Part shown: piece by piece, positions 9,273 to 16,972 of the stretch
How the letters are laid out: the number at the start of each line of letters is the position of its first letter
Numbering within the stretch: position 1 is the stretch's first letter
Source: Rubrivivax sp.
GTDB lineage: Bacteria; Pseudomonadota; Gammaproteobacteria; Burkholderiales; Burkholderiaceae_C
Assembly: GCA_022843905.1 (NCBI GenBank)
Contig: JALHMT010000013.1
Span: forward strand, 62,001 to 126,000
Direction: 5' to 3'
DNA length: 64,000 nt
Translations under genes and position numbers: made by a program
Notes under the pieces: generated by a model
What the model saw: the letters and a program-made list of their open reading frames with translations, nothing else
Told to the model about the DNA's origin: nothing
The model's database searches: none

Positions 9273-9908
9273 TTGAAAAAGTACCTCGTCGCCGGCCTGC
9301 TGGTCTGGCTGCCCCTGGCCATCACGCTGTGGGTGCTGCTGTGGCTGCTGGGGCTGCTGGACGGCATCTTCGCGTGGCTGCTCTCGGGCACGCAGGCCGT
9401 GCTGCCGGTCAACATGCACGCCAGCATCGAGACCCTGCGCCACGTGCCGGGGCTCAGCGTGCTGGTGATGGCCGCCGCGCTGGTCTTCACCGGCGTCTTC
9501 GTCACCAACATCTTCGGCCAGTGGTGGGTGCGGCAGTGGGACCGCGTGCTGCACAAGATCCCCATCGTCAAGTCGATCTACAGCTCGGTCAAGCAGGTCT
9601 CGGACACGCTGTTCTCGACCAACGGCAATGCCTTCCGCGAAGCCGTGCTCGTGCAGTACCCGCGCCAGGGCTCCTGGACCATCGCCTTCGTGACCGGCAG
9701 GCCCGGCGGCGAGGTGGCGGCGCACCTGGAAGGCGACTACGTCAGCGTCTACGTGCCCACCACGCCCAACCCGACCTCGGGCTTCTTCCTGATGATGCCG
9801 CGGGCCGACGTGCGCGCGCTGAGCATGAGCGTCGACGAGGCACTCAAGTACGTCATCTCCATGGGCGTGGTCTCGCCGGGGGGCGACGCCGCACTGGCGC
9901 GAAATTGA
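9273..9908 (+). CDS. DUF502 family membrane protein
   Basis: A 211-residue inner-membrane protein of the DUF502 family, function unknown. It has two N-terminal membrane segments ([24 protein letters not shown] and [22 protein letters not shown]), then a soluble part with the recognisable [18 protein letters not shown] and [17 protein letters not shown] stretches that define the family. Translation most likely begins at the TTG at 9273, which is preceded by a strong GGGGAG ribosome site; the family usually begins MKKYL. It is co-oriented with FmdB (25-bp gap) and aspS. Confidence 0.92.
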   Translation: MKKYLVAGLLVWLPLAITLWVLLWLLGLLDGIFAWLLSGTQAVLPVNMHASIETLRHVPGLSVLVMAAALVFTGVFVTNIFGQWWVRQWDRVLHKIPIVKSIYSSVKQVSDTLFSTNGNAFREAVLVQYPRQGSWTIAFVTGRPGGEVAAHLEGDYVSVYVPTTPNPTSGFFLMMPRADVRALSMSVDEALKYVISMGVVSPGGDAALARN

Positions 9909-10032
9909 CGGGGCTGGCCCGGCACGGCGTCCGGCCAGTCCTCAGGGCTTGCAACACAGCCCGCTCGCAAGCCAATCAACCCAACGCGCGTGTGCTGCAC
10001 CGCGTCCCAGCATTTCGATCCGGAGCTTTTTC

Positions 10033-11808
10033 ATGAGAACCACCTACTGCGGCCTCGTCAGCGACACCCTGATGGGCCAGACCGTGACCCTGATGGGCTG
10101 GGCCCATCGCCGCCGCGACCATGGCGGCGTCATCTTCATCGACCTGCGCGACCGCGAGGGCCTGGTGCAGATCGTCTGCGACCCCGACCGCGCCGAGATG
10201 TTCAAGGCCGCCGAGGGCGTGCGCAACGAGTTCTGCCTGAAGATCACGGGCCTGGTGCGTGCGCGCCCGGCCGGCACCGAGAACGCCCACCTCACCAGCG
10301 GCAAGGTCGAGGTGCTGTGCCATGAGCTCGAGGTGCTGAACCCCAGCGTCACCCCGCCGTTCCAGCTCGACGACGAGAACCTGTCGGAGACCGTGCGCCT
10401 GACGCACCGCGTGCTCGACCTGCGCCGCCCGACGATGCAGAAGAACCTGATGCTGCGCTACCGCGTGGCCATCGAGGTGCGCAAGTTCCTCGACGAGCAG
10501 GGCTTCATCGACATCGAGACGCCGATGCTGACCAAGAGCACGCCCGAAGGCGCGCGCGACTACCTGGTGCCCAGCCGCGTGCACGACGGCCACTTCTTCG
10601 CGCTGCCGCAGAGCCCGCAGCTCTTCAAGCAGCTGCTGATGGTGGCCGGCTTCGACCGCTACTACCAGATCACCAAGTGCTTCCGCGACGAGGACCTGCG
10701 CGCCGACCGCCAGCCCGAGTTCACGCAGATCGACATCGAGACCTCGTTCCTGGCCGAAGAAGAGATCCGTGCCATCACCGAAGGCATGATCCGCAACGTC
10801 TTCCGCAAGGCGCTGGGGGTGGAGCTGCCGGTGTACGCGCAGATGACCTACGCCGAGGCCATGCACAAGTACGGCTCGGACAAGCCCGACCTGCGCGTCA
10901 AGCTCGAGTTCACCGAGCTCACCGCGGTGATGAAGGACGTCGACTTCAAGGTCTTCAGCACCCCGGCGCAGAGCAAGGGTGGGCGCGTGGCCGCGCTGCG
11001 CGTGCCCGGTGGCGGCGAGATGAGCCGCGGCGAGATCGACGCCTACACCGAGTTCGTGAAGATCTACGGCGCCAAGGGCCTGGCCTGGGTCAAGGTCAAC
11101 GATGCCGGCAAGGGCCGCGAGGGCCTGCAGAGCCCCATCGTGAAGAACCTGCACGACGGCGCCATCGCCGAGATCCTGGCGCGCACCGGCGCGCGCAACG
11201 GCGACCTGATCTTCTTCGGCGCCGACAAGGCCAAGGTGGTGAACGACGCGCTGGGCGCGCTGCGCGTGAAGATCGGCCACAGCGACTTCGGCCGCAGCCA
11301 TGGCCTGTTCAACGACGTCTGGGCGCCGCTGTGGGTGGTGGACTTCCCGATGTTCGAGTACGACGAGGAAGGCGGCCGCTGGAACGCCGTGCACCACCCG
11401 TTCACGGCGCCGAAGGACGGCCACGAGAACCTGATGGACACCGACCCCGGCGCCTGCATCGCCAAGGCCTACGACATGGTGCTCAACGGCTGGGAACTCG
11501 GCGGCGGCTCGGTGCGTATTCACCGCGCCGAAGTGCAGAGCAAGGTCTTCAGCGCGCTGAACATCTCGCCCGAAGACGCCAAGGTGAAGTTCGGCTTCCT
11601 GCTCGACGCGCTGCAGTACGGCGCGCCGCCGCACGGTGGTCTGGCCTTCGGCCTGGACCGCCTGGTCACGCTGATGACCAAGGCCGAGAGCATCCGCGAC
11701 GTCATCGCCTTCCCGAAGACGCAGCGCGCCCAGTGCCTGCTGACCGGCGCGCCCAGCCTCGTGGACGAGAAGCAGCTGCGCGAGCTGCACATCCGCCTCA
11801 GGAATTAG
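10033..11808 (+). CDS. aspS: Aspartyl-tRNA synthetase
   Basis: Class II aminoacyl-tRNA synthetase that charges tRNA-Asp in the cytoplasm. At 591 residues it has the normal bacterial length. The N-terminal OB fold for anticodon binding shows [22 protein letters not shown]. Class II motif 2 is visible in [21 protein letters not shown] and motif 3 in [13 protein letters not shown]. The GAD insert typical of bacterial AspRS lies in between. A GGAG ribosome site precedes the ATG at 10033. A structured repeat starts at the first base after the stop codon. Whether it also charges tRNA-Asn cannot be told from the sequence alone. Confidence 0.98.
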   Translation: MRTTYCGLVSDTLMGQTVTLMGWAHRRRDHGGVIFIDLRDREGLVQIVCDPDRAEMFKAAEGVRNEFCLKITGLVRARPAGTENAHLTSGKVEVLCHELEVLNPSVTPPFQLDDENLSETVRLTHRVLDLRRPTMQKNLMLRYRVAIEVRKFLDEQGFIDIETPMLTKSTPEGARDYLVPSRVHDGHFFALPQSPQLFKQLLMVAGFDRYYQITKCFRDEDLRADRQPEFTQIDIETSFLAEEEIRAITEGMIRNVFRKALGVELPVYAQMTYAEAMHKYGSDKPDLRVKLEFTELTAVMKDVDFKVFSTPAQSKGGRVAALRVPGGGEMSRGEIDAYTEFVKIYGAKGLAWVKVNDAGKGREGLQSPIVKNLHDGAIAEILARTGARNGDLIFFGADKAKVVNDALGALRVKIGHSDFGRSHGLFNDVWAPLWVVDFPMFEYDEEGGRWNAVHHPFTAPKDGHENLMDTDPGACIAKAYDMVLNGWELGGGSVRIHRAEVQSKVFSALNISPEDAKVKFGFLLDALQYGAPPHGGLAFGLDRLVTLMTKAESIRDVIAFPKTQRAQCLLTGAPSLVDEKQLRELHIRLRN

Positions 11809-11925
11809 GACCACCCCCTACGGCCTTCGGCCGCCCCCTCGAGGGGGCACCGCTGGCGGACCGGCCGAGCCGGATCCGCGGCGGTCGCTTGAGGGGGCGC
11901 TCGGCGCCTGCGGCGCCTTGCTTGC
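11809..11925 (+). repeat. Structured intergenic element, copy 2 (after aspS)
   Basis: Begins at the base after the aspS stop. Four hairpins lie in a row: CGGCC-TTC-GGCCG (11821-11833), CCCCCTC/GAGGGGG (11834-11847), GCGGACCGGC-CGA-GCCGGATCCGC with one bulged base (11856-11879), and GGCGCC-TGC-GGCGCC (11903-11917). The same order is found after clsB, with different bases in stems I and IV but intact pairing. It could terminate aspS transcription or be a mobile structured repeat. It also abuts the toxin-antitoxin promoter. Confidence 0.85.
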
Positions 11926-11944
11926 GCGGTTGTGATGGCTCCGG

Positions 11945-11960
11945 TATAACATTCGTTATA
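11945..11960. promoter_or_regulatory. Palindromic operator/-10 region of the toxin-antitoxin genes
   Basis: TATAAC-ATTC-GTTATA is a perfect inverted repeat with 6-bp arms, an AT-rich island in very GC-rich surroundings, 18 bp before the antitoxin start. TATAAC can also serve as a -10 box. AbrB/MazE-type antitoxins usually bind palindromes over their own promoter, so autoregulation here is a reasonable inference. Confidence 0.6.
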
Positions 11961-11978
11961 ACTTCACCGGAGCCCGTC

Positions 11979-12203
11979 ATGCACGCACTCAAGCTCACCC
12001 AGATCGGCAATTCCGTGGGCGTGATCCTGCCCAAGGAGGTGCTGGCGCGGCTGAAGCTGGAGAAGGGCGATACCGTGTACGTCACCGACACACCAGACGG
12101 TGTGGCGCTGACGCCGCTGGACCCCAGCTTCGAACAGCAACTCGAGATTGGCCGCGAATTCATGCGTGAGTATCGAGATACCTTCCGGGCGCTGGCCAAG
12201 TGA
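11979..12203 (+). CDS. AbrB/MazE-type antitoxin
   Basis: A 74-residue protein with a SpoVT/AbrB swapped-hairpin DNA-binding domain over residues 1-47 (LTQIGNSVGVILPKEVLARL, then KGDTVYVTDTPDGVALTPLD). A charged helix follows (EIGREFMREYRDTFRALAK) that would be the toxin-neutralising tail. It lies directly before a Doc-type toxin, and the toxin GTG start overlaps its stop by 4 bp (GTGA), which couples their translation. The upstream palindrome at 11945-11960 is the likely operator. The pair is a type II system by analogy. Confidence 0.88.
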   Translation: MHALKLTQIGNSVGVILPKEVLARLKLEKGDTVYVTDTPDGVALTPLDPSFEQQLEIGREFMREYRDTFRALAK

Positions 12204-12583
12204 CCTGGCGCTGGATCGATCGCCAGCTGCTCACGCTCCTGCACGACGAAAGCCTGGCGATGCACGGGGGGCTCCCCGGCATCCGCGATGTCGGATTGCT
12301 CGAATCCGCACTCGCTCGCCCGGAGCATCTGGCTGCCTATGGTGAGCCTGACCTGGCCGAACTGGCTGCGGCCTACGCGTTCGGCTTGGCCCGCAATCAC
12401 CCGTTCGCAGACGGCAACAAGCGCGCGGCATTCCTGTCGGTCGGCCTCTTTCTGGGCTTGAACGGGCATCGCCTGGTGGCACCCCAGCCCGAGGCGACGG
12501 CTGCCATGTTCGGCCTGGCCGCCGGCGACATCGACGAACCCACCTTCGCTGCCTGGCTGCGCGAGCGAGTCGCGCCGCGTTGA
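12200..12583 (+). CDS. doc: Doc-family (Fic fold) toxin
   Basis: A 127-residue protein of the death-on-curing family. In phage P1 Doc the Fic fold phosphorylates elongation factor EF-Tu and stops translation. The core motif HPFADGNKR begins at His67 and has the catalytic His, the Phe, and the Asn-Lys-Arg phosphate-binding end of the Doc version of HxFx(D/N)xNKR. GGLPGIRDVGLLESALARPE near the N-terminus is also typical of the family. It starts at GTG 12200 within the antitoxin stop. The partner is AbrB-like rather than the classic Phd antitoxin. All key residues seem intact, so it is probably active. Confidence 0.9.
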   Translation: MTWRWIDRQLLTLLHDESLAMHGGLPGIRDVGLLESALARPEHLAAYGEPDLAELAAAYAFGLARNHPFADGNKRAAFLSVGLFLGLNGHRLVAPQPEATAAMFGLAAGDIDEPTFAAWLRERVAPR

Positions 12584-12603
12584 GCCGGTCAGACACCGAC
12601 CCC

Positions 12604-13695
12604 ATGACGACCACCACCACCACCCACGACACCACGCGCATCGACGACCTGCGCATCGCCGCCGTTCGCGCCCTCGTCTCACCGGCCGTGCTGCTGGAAG
12701 AGATGCCCGCCAGCGAGGCCATCGAGGACCTGGTCGAGCACAGCCGACAGGCCATCGGCGACGTGCTGCAGGGCCGGGCCGACCGCCTCGTGGCCGTCGT
12801 CGGGCCGTGCTCCATCCACGACCACGACGCCGCCATCGCCTACGCGCGGCGGCTGAAGGCGCTGGCCGACGAGCTGGCCCCCGAGCTGCTGGTGGTGATG
12901 CGCGTCTACTTCGAGAAGCCGCGCACCACGGTGGGCTGGAAGGGCTACATCAACGACCCGCGGCTGGACGGCAGCTTCCGCATCAACGAAGGCCTGCGCC
13001 GGGCGCGCGAGCTGCTGCTGGAAGTCTCGGCGATGGGCCTGCCGGCGGGCACCGAGTTCCTCGACCTGCTGTCGCCGCAGTACCTCTCCGACCTCATCGC
13101 CTGGGGCGCCATCGGCGCGCGCACCACCGAGAGCCAGAGCCACCGCCAGCTGGCCTCGGGGCTGAGCTGCCCGGTCGGCTTCAAGAACGGCACCGACGGC
13201 GGCGTGCAGGTGGCCGCCGATGCGGTGCTGGCGGCGCAGGCGCCGCACTCCTTCATGGGCATGACCAAGATGGGCGTGGCCGCGATCTTCGAGACACGCG
13301 GCAATGCCGACGCGCACATCATCCTGCGCGGCGGCAAGACGCCCAACTACGACGCCGCCCACGTCGAGGCGGCCTGCACGGTGCTTCGCAAGGCCGGGCT
13401 GCGCGAACAGGTGATGGTCGACTGCTCGCACGCCAACTCGGCCAAGCAGCACCGTCGGCAGGTCGACGTGGCGCGCGACATCGCCTCGCAGATCGCCGGC
13501 GGCGAGCGCCGCATCACCGGCGTGATGGTGGAGAGCCACCTGCACGAAGGCCGGCAGGACCTGGTGCCCGGCCAGCCCTTGACCGCCGGCGTGAGCATCA
13601 CCGACGCCTGCATCGGCTGGCACGACACCGAGCCGCTGCTGCGTGGCCTGGCGCAAGCCGTGCGCGAACGGCGCGCCGCGGGAGCGCGCCCTTGA
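12604..13695 (+). CDS. aroG: 3-deoxy-7-phosphoheptulonate (DAHP) synthase, class I
   Basis: Joins phosphoenolpyruvate and erythrose-4-phosphate in the first step of the shikimate pathway. The 363-residue protein shows VVGPCSIHD, MRVYFEKPRTTVGWKG, GARTTESQSHRQLASGLS, PVGFKNGTDG, RGGKTPNYD and MVDCSHANS, the full class I (AroF/G/H) signature including the metal-binding Cys/His residues. A run of threonines follows the initiator Met. The start at ATG 12604 gives a normal N-terminus; a TTG overlapping the toxin stop at 12580 is an alternative. Which aromatic amino acid inhibits it cannot be told from the sequence. Its stop overlaps the nudB start. Confidence 0.96.
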   Translation: MTTTTTTHDTTRIDDLRIAAVRALVSPAVLLEEMPASEAIEDLVEHSRQAIGDVLQGRADRLVAVVGPCSIHDHDAAIAYARRLKALADELAPELLVVMRVYFEKPRTTVGWKGYINDPRLDGSFRINEGLRRARELLLEVSAMGLPAGTEFLDLLSPQYLSDLIAWGAIGARTTESQSHRQLASGLSCPVGFKNGTDGGVQVAADAVLAAQAPHSFMGMTKMGVAAIFETRGNADAHIILRGGKTPNYDAAHVEAACTVLRKAGLREQVMVDCSHANSAKQHRRQVDVARDIASQIAGGERRITGVMVESHLHEGRQDLVPGQPLTAGVSITDACIGWHDTEPLLRGLAQAVRERRAAGARP

Positions 13696-14207
13696 GCCAG
13701 CTTCCCGAGGCTCCGGCCGTGCCCCGGCCCTGGAAGATCCCCGAGTCGGTGCTGGTGGTGATCCACACGCAGGCCGGCGAGGTGCTGCTCATCGAGCGCG
13801 CCGACAAGCCCGGCTTCTGGCAGAGCGTGACCGGCTCGCTCGACGCGCCGGACGAACCTCTGGCCGACACGGCGCGCCGCGAGGTGTTCGAGGAGACCGG
13901 CATCAGCACGGGCGACCTGCGCGACTGGCAGCTCGACAACGTCTACGAGATCTATCCCGTGTGGCGGCACCGCTATGCGCCTGGCGTCACGCACAACACC
14001 GAACACGTGTTCGGCCTCACGCTGCCGGCCGTGGTACCCGTCATCCTGAGCCCGAGAGAACACCTGCAACACGCCTGGCTGCCCTGGCGCGAGGCGGCCG
14101 ACCGCTGCTTCTCCCCCAGCAACGCCGAGGCCATCCTGCAGTTGCCGAAGTTCCTGGCCGGCCTGCAGGACCAGCCTTCCTGCCCTTCGGGCGAGGGGAT
14201 CGAGTGA
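13692..14207 (+). CDS. nudB: Dihydroneopterin triphosphate diphosphatase (Nudix)
   Basis: Nudix hydrolase of 171 residues likely to remove pyrophosphate from dihydroneopterin triphosphate in folate synthesis. It has the NudB-like KIPESVLVVIHT opening, FWQSVTGSL leading into the Nudix box (REVFEETGI), and HRYAPGVTHNTEHVFGL, which is the region that separates NudB from other Nudix enzymes. The TTG at 13692 overlaps the DAHP synthase stop; a GTG a few codons downstream is also possible. In related genomes nudB commonly follows aspS, but here the toxin-antitoxin pair and DAHP synthase lie between them. Confidence 0.9.
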   Translation: MSQLPEAPAVPRPWKIPESVLVVIHTQAGEVLLIERADKPGFWQSVTGSLDAPDEPLADTARREVFEETGISTGDLRDWQLDNVYEIYPVWRHRYAPGVTHNTEHVFGLTLPAVVPVILSPREHLQHAWLPWREAADRCFSPSNAEAILQLPKFLAGLQDQPSCPSGEGIE

Positions 14208-15010
14208 CCAGGTTCCAGCCCCGGCAATCGTCGCTGCTGCCGCCGCAGACCGACATGGCGGCGCTGCGCGTGGCCACCTACAACATCCACAAGGGCGTGC
14301 GCGGCTTCGGCCCGCGAAAGCGGCTGGAGATCCACAACCTCGGGCTGGCCGTCGAGGCGCTGGACGCCGACTTCGTCTTCCTGCAGGAAGTGCGACTCTT
14401 CCACACGCGCGAAGCGATGCACTTCGAGCGCACGCACTTCGGCTGGCCGGCACAGGGCCAGGCGCGCTTCCTGGCGCCCGAGGGCTACGACGTGGCCTAC
14501 CGCACCAATGCCGTGACCCGGCACGGCGAGCACGGCAACGCGCTGCTGTCGCGCTGGCCCATCGGCGACATCGGCCACCACGACGTCAGCGACCACCGCT
14601 TCGAGCAGCGCGGCCTGCTGCACGTGCCCACCGAGTGGAACGGCCTGCGCGTGCACGCCGTGGTGGTGCACCTGGGCCTGGTGCACGCCAGCCGCGTGCG
14701 CCAGGTGCAGCGCCTGGCCGACTTCATCACCGCGCAGGTGCCGCCGAACGAACTGCTCATCGTGGCCGGCGACTTCAACGACTGGGGCGAGAAGCTCGAC
14801 CCGGCGATGGCGTCCATGGGCCTGCGCCGCGCCTGTGCGCCGGGTGCCGCTGCGCCGCCCATGACCTTTCCTTCGCTGATGCCCGTCTTCGCGCTGGACC
14901 GCTTCTACCTGCGCGGCCTGCAGTGCCGCTCGACCATGGTGCCGCGCGGCATGACCTGGGCCCGCATGAGCGACCACCTGCCGCTGGTGGCCGAACTCGA
15001 ACCGGAATGA
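14204..15010 (+). CDS. Endonuclease/exonuclease/phosphatase family protein (YbhP-like)
   Basis: A 268-residue member of the EEP superfamily of metal-dependent phosphodiesterases. Visible motifs are RVATYNIHKGV, LQEVR (metal-binding Glu), VVHLGLVHASRVRQ, GDFNDWG (catalytic Asp-Asn) and MSDHLPLVAEL (the final Asp-His). Its substrate is unknown. It directly precedes clsB, as ybhP precedes clsB (ybhO) in E. coli, which suggests a role in phospholipid or envelope metabolism. The GTG start overlaps the nudB stop (GTGA); an ATG 17 codons later, at MAALRVATYN, is an alternative. Confidence 0.9.
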   Translation: MTRFQPRQSSLLPPQTDMAALRVATYNIHKGVRGFGPRKRLEIHNLGLAVEALDADFVFLQEVRLFHTREAMHFERTHFGWPAQGQARFLAPEGYDVAYRTNAVTRHGEHGNALLSRWPIGDIGHHDVSDHRFEQRGLLHVPTEWNGLRVHAVVVHLGLVHASRVRQVQRLADFITAQVPPNELLIVAGDFNDWGEKLDPAMASMGLRRACAPGAAAPPMTFPSLMPVFALDRFYLRGLQCRSTMVPRGMTWARMSDHLPLVAELEPE

Positions 15011-15019
15011 CAGGCCGCC

Positions 15020-16294
15020 ATGACCCGGCTGGATGAAGCGGCGCAGTGGGCCTGGGGGGGCGTGGCGGCGCCGCGCTTCCTGGGAGGCAACAGCGTGACC
15101 CTGCTGCAGGGTGGGGACGCGCTGTTCCCGGCCATGTGCCGCGCCATCGCGGCGGCCGAGAGCGAGGTCTGGTTCGCCACCTACATCTTCAACGACGACC
15201 GGGCCGGCGAGGTGGTGGCCCAGGCCCTGAGGGCAGCGGCCGCACGCGGCGTGCTGGTGCACGTCGTGCTGGACGGTTTCGGATCGATGAGCACGCTGCC
15301 GGCCATCCGCCAGTGGTTCGACGGCTCGGGCGTGCGGCTGGAGGTCTTCAGGCCGCTGCACCGCTGGTACAGCTGGCTGCAGCCGGGACAACTGCGCCGC
15401 CTGCACCAGAAGCTGTGCACCGTCGACCAGACCGTGGCCTATGTCGGCGGCATCAACATCATCGACGACCGGCATGACCTCAACCACGGCTGGACCGAGC
15501 AGCCGCGGCTGGACTTCGCCGTCGAGGTGCGTGGGCCGCTGGTGGCCTCGGTGCACGCCGCCACACGCGCCATGTGGGCGCGGGCCAACCTGGGCAACGG
15601 CTGGCGCGACGAGGTGCGCTCGCTGGCACGCAGTGCCAAGCCGGTGGACCGCACCGTCAAGCTGCTGCGGCGGCTGCGCAGCAAGCCGCCGGCCGGCCAG
15701 GCCGACGGCGACATGGCGCCGGTGCGCGCCGCCTTCGTGGTGCGCGACAACCTGCGCCAGCGCCGCTCCATCGAGCGCAGCTATGTCGAGGCCATCCGGG
15801 CCGCGCACACGCGCGTCGACCTGGCCGTGCCCTACTTCTATCCCGGGCGCGCCTTCCGCCGCAGCCTGCGCCAGGCCGCCAAGCGCGGCGTGCAGGTGCG
15901 GCTGCTGCTGCAGGGCAAGGTCGACTACCGCATCGCGGCGCTGGCCGCGCGCGCGCTGTACGACGAACTGCGCGCGCACGGCGTGCGCATCTACGAATAC
16001 ACGCCGGCCTTCCTGCATGCCAAGGTGGCGGTGGTCGACGACGACTGGGCCACCGTGGGCAGTTCGAACATCGACCCGCTGTCTCTGCTGCTGAACCTGG
16101 AGGCCAACGTCGTCGTGCACGACACCGGCTTCGCCGCCAGCGTGGCGTCCGCGCTCGACCAGGCCTTCGCCGTGTCGACCGAGGTGGTGACCCCGCCCGA
16201 GCGGCGCGGCTGGCGCGGCCTGCTGCAGCGCGGCCTGGTGGCCTGGCTGGCGACGATCTATCTGCGGGTGGCGGGGATCACTGGGAGGTATTGA
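15020..16294 (+). CDS. clsB: Cardiolipin synthase B
   Basis: Phospholipase D superfamily enzyme that makes cardiolipin or related phospholipids at the inner membrane. The 424-residue protein has two HKD motifs: HQKLCTVD starting at His129, followed by GGINI, and HAKVAVVD starting at His333, followed by GSSNID. It lacks the two N-terminal membrane segments of ClsA, as expected for ClsB. It follows the EEP gene by 9 bp. The C-terminal LVAWLATIYLRVAG segment may touch the membrane. A structured repeat begins at the base after its stop codon. Confidence 0.93.
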   Translation: MTRLDEAAQWAWGGVAAPRFLGGNSVTLLQGGDALFPAMCRAIAAAESEVWFATYIFNDDRAGEVVAQALRAAAARGVLVHVVLDGFGSMSTLPAIRQWFDGSGVRLEVFRPLHRWYSWLQPGQLRRLHQKLCTVDQTVAYVGGINIIDDRHDLNHGWTEQPRLDFAVEVRGPLVASVHAATRAMWARANLGNGWRDEVRSLARSAKPVDRTVKLLRRLRSKPPAGQADGDMAPVRAAFVVRDNLRQRRSIERSYVEAIRAAHTRVDLAVPYFYPGRAFRRSLRQAAKRGVQVRLLLQGKVDYRIAALAARALYDELRAHGVRIYEYTPAFLHAKVAVVDDDWATVGSSNIDPLSLLLNLEANVVVHDTGFAASVASALDQAFAVSTEVVTPPERRGWRGLLQRGLVAWLATIYLRVAGITGRY

Positions 16295-16411
16295 CGACCA
16301 CCCCCTACGCGCTTCGCGCGCCCCCTCAAGGGGGCAACGCTGGCGGACCGGCGGAGCCGGATCCGCGGCGTTCGCTGGATGGGGCGCTCGACGCCTGCGG
16401 CGTCTTGCTTC
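16295..16411 (+). repeat. Structured intergenic element, copy 3 (after clsB)
   Basis: Starts at the base after the clsB stop and matches copy 2 over its whole length. Hairpins: CGCGC-TTC-GCGCG (16308-16320), CCCCCT-CA-AGGGGG (16321-16334), GCGGACCGGC-GGA-GCCGGATCCGC (16343-16366) and GACGCC-TGC-GGCGTC (16390-16404). Stems I and IV differ from copy 2 by paired changes, which is the main reason to think the fold matters. Confidence 0.85.
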
Positions 16412-16443
16412 AAGCGGGAGGTGGTGGTGTCGGGGGCGGGGGG

Positions 16444-16872
16444 TCAGAGTTCCAGGCGGGTGGGGTCGGGGGCGAGGGGGTCGGGGCCGTGGCGGTTGGG
16501 GCCGGGGGTGCCGCGCAGGAAGCCGTTGTCGATGAGAGCCCAGATCCAGCCGATCACCGGGACCAGCACCAGCAGCACCCACCAGCCGGACTTGTCGCGG
16601 TCGTGCCAGCGTTTGGCGCTGACGGCCATGGCGGGCCACAGCAGCAGGACGTTGACCAGGTGGTCGGCCTCGGACCGCGGCACGCGGGCGATGCCCAGCA
16701 AGGCCTGCCCCAACGCTGCCAGGCCGAGCAGCGCCAGCACGCCGTACAGCCAGAAGGTGCGACGCGGGATGCGCCCGCGCGGGTCCAGGAAGATGCGCCA
16801 GGGCGGCATCGGCTCGTCGTCGAGCCAGCCATCACGGGTGCCCTCGGCGGCGGGTGGAGCAGGCATGACCAT
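16444..16872 (-). CDS. DUF805 family membrane protein
   Basis: A 142-residue inner-membrane protein of the DUF805 family, function unknown. After a short Pro/Asp-rich N-terminus comes FLDPRGRIPRRTFWLYG, the family's entry motif. Then follow two hydrophobic segments, the SAKRWHDRDKSGWW motif that defines the family, and another membrane segment ending in the short tail NRHGPDPLAPDPTRLEL. The start MVMPAPP is preferred because a GATACT hexamer lies exactly six bases upstream; the next ATG is two codons later. It converges on the clsB repeat and diverges from the exonuclease gene. Confidence 0.88.
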   Translation of the reverse strand: MVMPAPPAAEGTRDGWLDDEPMPPWRIFLDPRGRIPRRTFWLYGVLALLGLAALGQALLGIARVPRSEADHLVNVLLLWPAMAVSAKRWHDRDKSGWWVLLVLVPVIGWIWALIDNGFLRGTPGPNRHGPDPLAPDPTRLEL

Positions 16873-16878
16873 GCCGTC

Positions 16879-16884
16879 AGTATC
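16879..16884 (-). promoter_or_regulatory. -10-like hexamer GATACT, 6 nt before the DUF805 ATG
   Basis: Read on the minus strand, GATACT is followed by six bases and then ATG, with no ribosome-binding site. This matches the spacing at ubiJ and other genes in the window and suggests a leaderless transcript. Confidence 0.45.
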
Positions 16885-16972
16885 GCCGGGCGGGCCGACG
16901 TTAAGCTTGCGCGCGCCGATCAACCCCGTTGCCCATGCGTTTCCGAGTCCATCGCCTGCACCCCTCCACGCC

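Noticed and set aside
12580..12604. TTG start for DAHP synthase overlapping the toxin stop
   Set aside because: It would add eight residues with no family support; the ATG at 12604 gives the usual N-terminus.
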